Assembly: GCA_900315545.1 (NCBI GenBank)
Contig: OMZM01000001.1
Span: forward strand, 115,540 to 179,539
Source of the DNA: an uncultured Prevotella sp.
GTDB taxonomy: Bacteria > Bacteroidota > Bacteroidia > Bacteroidales > Bacteroidaceae
Direction: 5' to 3'
Length of the DNA: 64,000 bases
Shown here: in pieces, positions 61,536-64,000 of the stretch
How the letters are laid out: each line of letters opens with the position of its first letter
Position numbering within the stretch: position 1 is the stretch's first letter
Program-made: the position numbers and the translations under genes
Notes under the pieces: generated by a model
Databases searched by the model: none
Seen by the model: the letters and a program-made list of their open reading frames with translations, nothing else
Told to the model about the DNA's origin: nothing

Positions 61536-62420
61536 CTATTTCTTCATCTTGCCGAACATCTCCATCAGCTTCTGCAGCTCGTCGGCATTGCCAAAAGGAA
61601 TGGTTATCTTTCCGGCACCCTTGCGGTTCATTTTCAGGTCTACCGACACTTTCAGCATCGACTGCAACCGCTTGCGCATGCTGTCGTACTCGCTTGGCAC
61701 GTCTGCCTTGACTGCTTTTTTCCCGAGCACTATCTCGTCGCCTGCCTTCAGTCGCTTGACAATTTCTTCCACCTGCCTTACCGAGCATCCGCGTTTCTGT
61801 ATGTCGCGAAATACTTTCAGTTGCAGCGACGGACTGTCTATCGACAGCAATGCACGGGCGTGTCCCATGTCGATGCCTCCCCGTTGCAGCTCCATCTGCA
61901 CCTGTGCCGGCAGCTTCAGCAGTCGCAGGTAGTTGGTTACAGCCACTCGGCTCTTGCCTACGCGCTCTGCTACCTTTTCCTGTGTCATGCCTGTGTGTTC
62001 GAGCAGGTGTGCATAAGCCAATGCTATCTCTATCGGGTTCAGGTCTTCGCGCTGTATGTTCTCTACGAGTGCCATTTCCATGACGCTCTCGTCGCTGATG
62101 GTGCGTATGTATGCCGGTATGGTTGTCAGCCCTGCCAGTTGCGAGGCGCGCCAGCGGCGCTCTCCTGCAATAATCTGATAGCTGCCGTCAGCCATCTGGC
62201 GCAGCGTTATGGGCTGCACTATGCCTATCTCGCGTATGCTGTTGGCAAGTTCCTGCAGTGCTGCATTGTCGAACTCGCGGCGTGGCTGGTTGGGGTTGGC
62301 TGCTATCTCGGCTATAGGCACCTCGTTGATGGTCGATGAGCCCTGCGGACGTACATCGTCTGACGAAAGCAGGACATCGAGCCCGCGACCCAAAGCGTTA
62401 TATTTTTTCTTTACAGACAT
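61536..62420 (-). CDS. parB: chromosome-partitioning protein ParB
   Basis: 294-residue ParB CTPase/DNA-binding protein. Seen: the ParB N-terminal domain (NEVPIAEIAANPNQPRREFD, then the CTP-binding region ending IAGERRWRASQLAGL), MALVENIQREDLNPIEIALAYAHLLE, an HTH (EKVAERVGKSRVAVTNYLRLL), and a C-terminal dimerisation segment. It binds parS and spreads as a clamp. No perfect parS consensus was noticed in this window. It is 90 bp behind parA. Confidence 0.96.
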   Translation of the reverse strand: MSVKKKYNALGRGLDVLLSSDDVRPQGSSTINEVPIAEIAANPNQPRREFDNAALQELANSIREIGIVQPITLRQMADGSYQIIAGERRWRASQLAGLTTIPAYIRTISDESVMEMALVENIQREDLNPIEIALAYAHLLEHTGMTQEKVAERVGKSRVAVTNYLRLLKLPAQVQMELQRGGIDMGHARALLSIDSPSLQLKVFRDIQKRGCSVRQVEEIVKRLKAGDEIVLGKKAVKADVPSEYDSMRKRLQSMLKVSVDLKMNRKGAGKITIPFGNADELQKLMEMFGKMKK

Positions 62421-62510
62421 ATATATATCTTTTTGTTGTTGTTGTTTATGAGTCAGGAAGTTTATTTAGTTTCCGGCAGATGCTGCCGGCAGTCGCGTGG
62501 TCTTGGTTTC

Positions 62511-63296
62511 CTAACTGTTTTTTGCATTTTCTCCCTTCTCTCGCGATACTATCTCCTGTGCCAGCGACAGATAGTTGCGTGCGCCTGTCGATGTGGCATC
62601 GTACAAGATGACGGGCAGACCGTGTCCCGGACTCTCGCTCAGCTTGACGTTGCGCTGTATGACGGTCTTGAACACCAGTTCCTGGAAGTGTCGCTTCACT
62701 TGGTCGTAGACCTGGTTAGCCAGTCGCAGACGTGAGTCGTACATCGTCAGCAGGAAGCCTTCTATCTCGAGCGACGGGTTCAGCCTGCGCTTTATCAGTT
62801 TTATCGTGGTCAGCAGCTTGCTGATTCCTTCCAGTGCAAAATACTCGCTCTGCACAGGCACGATGACAGAGTCTGCTGCCGACAGCGCGTTCACGGTAAT
62901 TAGTCCGAGCGACGGAGCACAGTCTATCAGTATATAGTCATATTCTTTGCGCAGTGGCTCGAGCATCTTTCTCACTATCAGCTCGCGGTTGTCGCGCTCA
63001 AGCATTTCAAACTCGGCACCGACAAGGTCTATATGGCTCGGAACTATATCGAGTCCCGACACGTCAGTAGTATATATGGCTTCGCGTATGTCTACGCCGT
63101 CAACCAGACAGTTGTAGAGCGAACAGTCGACCTTGGAAATGTCTACGCCAAGACCGCTCGAAGCGTTTGCCTGTGGGTCGGCATCCACCACCAGCACCTG
63201 TTTCTCAAGCGTGGCAAGCGAGGCTGCAAGGTTGATGGCTGTAGTAGTCTTGCCGACACCGCCCTTCTGGTTAGCCAAAGCAATAATCTTACCCAT
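62511..63296 (-). CDS. parA: chromosome-partitioning ATPase ParA
   Basis: 261-residue ParA/Soj ATPase. Deviant Walker A KGGVGKTTTAINLAASL starts at residue 11; DADPQANASSGLG and the switch II DYILIDCAPSLGLITVNAL follow. I use ATG 63296 (MGKIIALANQ). The frame is open to 63407, but that longer start coincides with the promoter. It heads the minus-strand operon parA-parB-DUF5683-transglycosylase-rsh-ddh-recA. Confidence 0.96.
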   Translation of the reverse strand: MGKIIALANQKGGVGKTTTAINLAASLATLEKQVLVVDADPQANASSGLGVDISKVDCSLYNCLVDGVDIREAIYTTDVSGLDIVPSHIDLVGAEFEMLERDNRELIVRKMLEPLRKEYDYILIDCAPSLGLITVNALSAADSVIVPVQSEYFALEGISKLLTTIKLIKRRLNPSLEIEGFLLTMYDSRLRLANQVYDQVKRHFQELVFKTVIQRNVKLSESPGHGLPVILYDATSTGARNYLSLAQEIVSREKGENAKNS

Positions 63297-63384
63297 ATCT
63301 GTTACTTCCTTTTGTTTTTTATCTCGTTTCTCACAACTGGCAAGCCTATTGCTCACGGCATGGCAAAAAAGACAGTTGTCGTTG

Positions 63385-63415
63385 CAAAAGTAATAAAAAA
63401 CAACCACATATCAAA
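63385..63415 (-). promoter_or_regulatory. promoter of the parA operon
   Basis: Minus strand TTTG 63412-63415, exactly 19 nt, TACTTTTG 63385-63392; the leader to ATG 63296 is about 82 nt. Confidence 0.8.
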
Positions 63416-63513
63416 ACAATAAACAAAGAAATGACAAAATCATTATTGCTAAGCTTGTCTGCTTTCTTTATTGCATGGGGATTTCACGCGATGCAGTGGA
63501 TGACATGAAATGG

Positions 63514-63543
63514 CATAAGCGCAGCCGTTAAGCTACGCTTATG
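63514..63543. terminator. hairpin between the right-edge gene and parA
   Basis: CATAAGCG (63514-63521) pairs with CGCTTATG (63536-63543). It may end transcription from the right-edge gene before the parA promoter. Confidence 0.5.
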
Positions 63544-63636
63544 TCTTGACAAATGTTGCTCTTTGCCTATGCGTCGGCGAATTTCCTGAAACTCGCTGAA
63601 CAATGGATTACATTCCCGTCGTACGGGCATGAGAAA

Positions 63637-63707
63637 TGCGGGGTGTAGCGCAGGTCAGAAGAAGTGTGAATTGAAAAAACATGAAGCCTGCAGCAGCACA
63701 CCCCGCA
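63637..63707. other. long hairpin element in the gap upstream of parA
   Basis: TGCGGGGTGT (63637-63646) pairs perfectly with ACACCCCGCA (63698-63707), with an inner CAGG/CCTG. CCCGT-CGT-ACGGG lies just to the left (63615-63627). The gap 63416-63867 has no credible gene; these structures and the hairpins at 63514 and 63817 are what it holds. Confidence 0.5.
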
Positions 63708-63816
63708 AAAGTCAAGTCTAAGTAAAAGGTTTTGTTTGTTAGAAACTAAATATTTAATTAAAGTGTGTAAATGTATAAGTGTGTAAATGTTTCTGTTATT
63801 TTTCCTTTCTGTCTTG

Positions 63817-63856
63817 TGGCGTAGTGTCCGGACAGGAGTGTCCAGACATTGCGCCA
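63817..63856 (-). terminator. hairpin just downstream of the right-edge gene
   Basis: TGGCG (63817-63821) pairs with CGCCA (63852-63856), enclosing TGTC/GACA and GTCCGGAC/GTGTCC partial arms. It starts 11 bp after the stop codon. Confidence 0.5.
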
Positions 63857-63867
63857 TATACATATCA

Positions 63868-64000
63868 TTAATACTCGTAGCTGAAGTCTTTGATCCAGTC
63901 CTCCTCCTCTTCTTCGAAGAAACCCTCTTGGGCATCTACGTCGCCCTGACCGTCTCTGATTGAAGTAATTATCCAGTCAAGCAGTTCTGACTCTGCACCT
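63868..64000 (-). CDS. C-terminal fragment of an unidentified protein (N-terminus beyond window)
   Basis: The minus-strand frame from the window edge to TAA at 63868-63870 encodes AESELLDWIITSIRDGQGDV, then AQEGFFEEEEEDWIKDFSYEY. The end is highly acidic and aromatic. About 44 residues are visible, too few to assign a family. It is upstream of parA on the same strand but separated by about 450 bp with hairpins and the parA promoter, so it is probably a separate transcript. Confidence 0.6.
   Translation of the reverse strand, partial: GAESELLDWIITSIRDGQGDVDAQEGFFEEEEEDWIKDFSYEY

Overview
The window looks like a chromosomal segment of a Bacteroidales bacterium, most likely Prevotella or a close relative. 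This is inferred from several things. Promoters have the Bacteroidetes form, TTTG, about 19-20 nt, then TAnnTTTG (seen cleanly before pgi, the GH109 gene, topoisomerase IV A and parA). Gene order is Bacteroidales-like: purH-mreB-mreC-mreD-mrdA-rodA and parA-parB-DUF5683-transglycosylase-rsh. The window also holds a fused gamma/alpha 2-oxoacid oxidoreductase and several Bacteroidetes-only envelope families. No rRNA, tRNA, CRISPR array, integrase or transposase was recognised.

Layout. 1-8.8 kb: a HAD phosphatase cut by the window edge, pgi and an EamA transporter (minus); lysS and gpsA (plus); an AT-rich membrane ORF flanked by a duplicated gpsA tail; ybjQ-like and mnmA genes (minus). 8.9-15.4 kb: the elongation cell-wall cluster (rodA, mrdA, mreD, mreC, mreB) behind a half-length purH. 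16.2-25.3 kb: a GH109 glycosidase with a sugar-kinase-like gene, argS, an RNase H, korA/korB and a porin. 25.5-30.8 kb: an NSS transporter, a CYTH protein, a 45-residue membrane protein, prfB and a long-chain acyl-CoA ligase (all minus). 30.8-42.5 kb: an accessory region. 42.5-54.8 kb: topoisomerase IV A, envelope proteins, ugd, rsmA, a free-methionine sulfoxide reductase, frr, rsgA, trmD and a FabK/NMO-like flavoprotein. 54.9-64 kb (minus): parA, parB, DUF5683, a LysM transglycosylase, rsh, ddh, recA, then a gene fragment at the right edge.

The accessory region is the most unusual part. It holds an unknown 468-residue protein and a DNA segment that folds into a 171-nt imperfect hairpin behind its own promoter-like box, which may be a 6S-like RNA. 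Next comes a tightly packed operon at 34.0-41.5 kb. It encodes a glycine-zipper protein, a TM2 protein, an Hsp70/actin-fold ATPase with a glycine zipper, a HerA/FtsK-type ATPase with a hydrophobic insert, an HExxH metallopeptidase, two small proteins, and an eighth gene cut off after about 27 codons where a decayed NYN gene begins. An exact 17-bp direct repeat brackets the operon, and a second copy of the topoisomerase promoter lies 10.5 kb to its left. I recognise no described system with this gene set; an envelope-associated defence or stress machine is a reasonable but unproven guess.

Outside the genes there is a striking repeat pattern. Five intergenic sites carry arrays of exactly four 22-bp units (88 bp), each unit an imperfect 7-3-7 palindrome. 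Three belong to a 147-bp element with 27-bp imperfect terminal inverted repeats (3468, 15692, 31415), and a truncated inverted copy lies at 30943. Two arrays use an unrelated palindrome with the same geometry (25336, 48555). All coordinates and alignments were made by eye.
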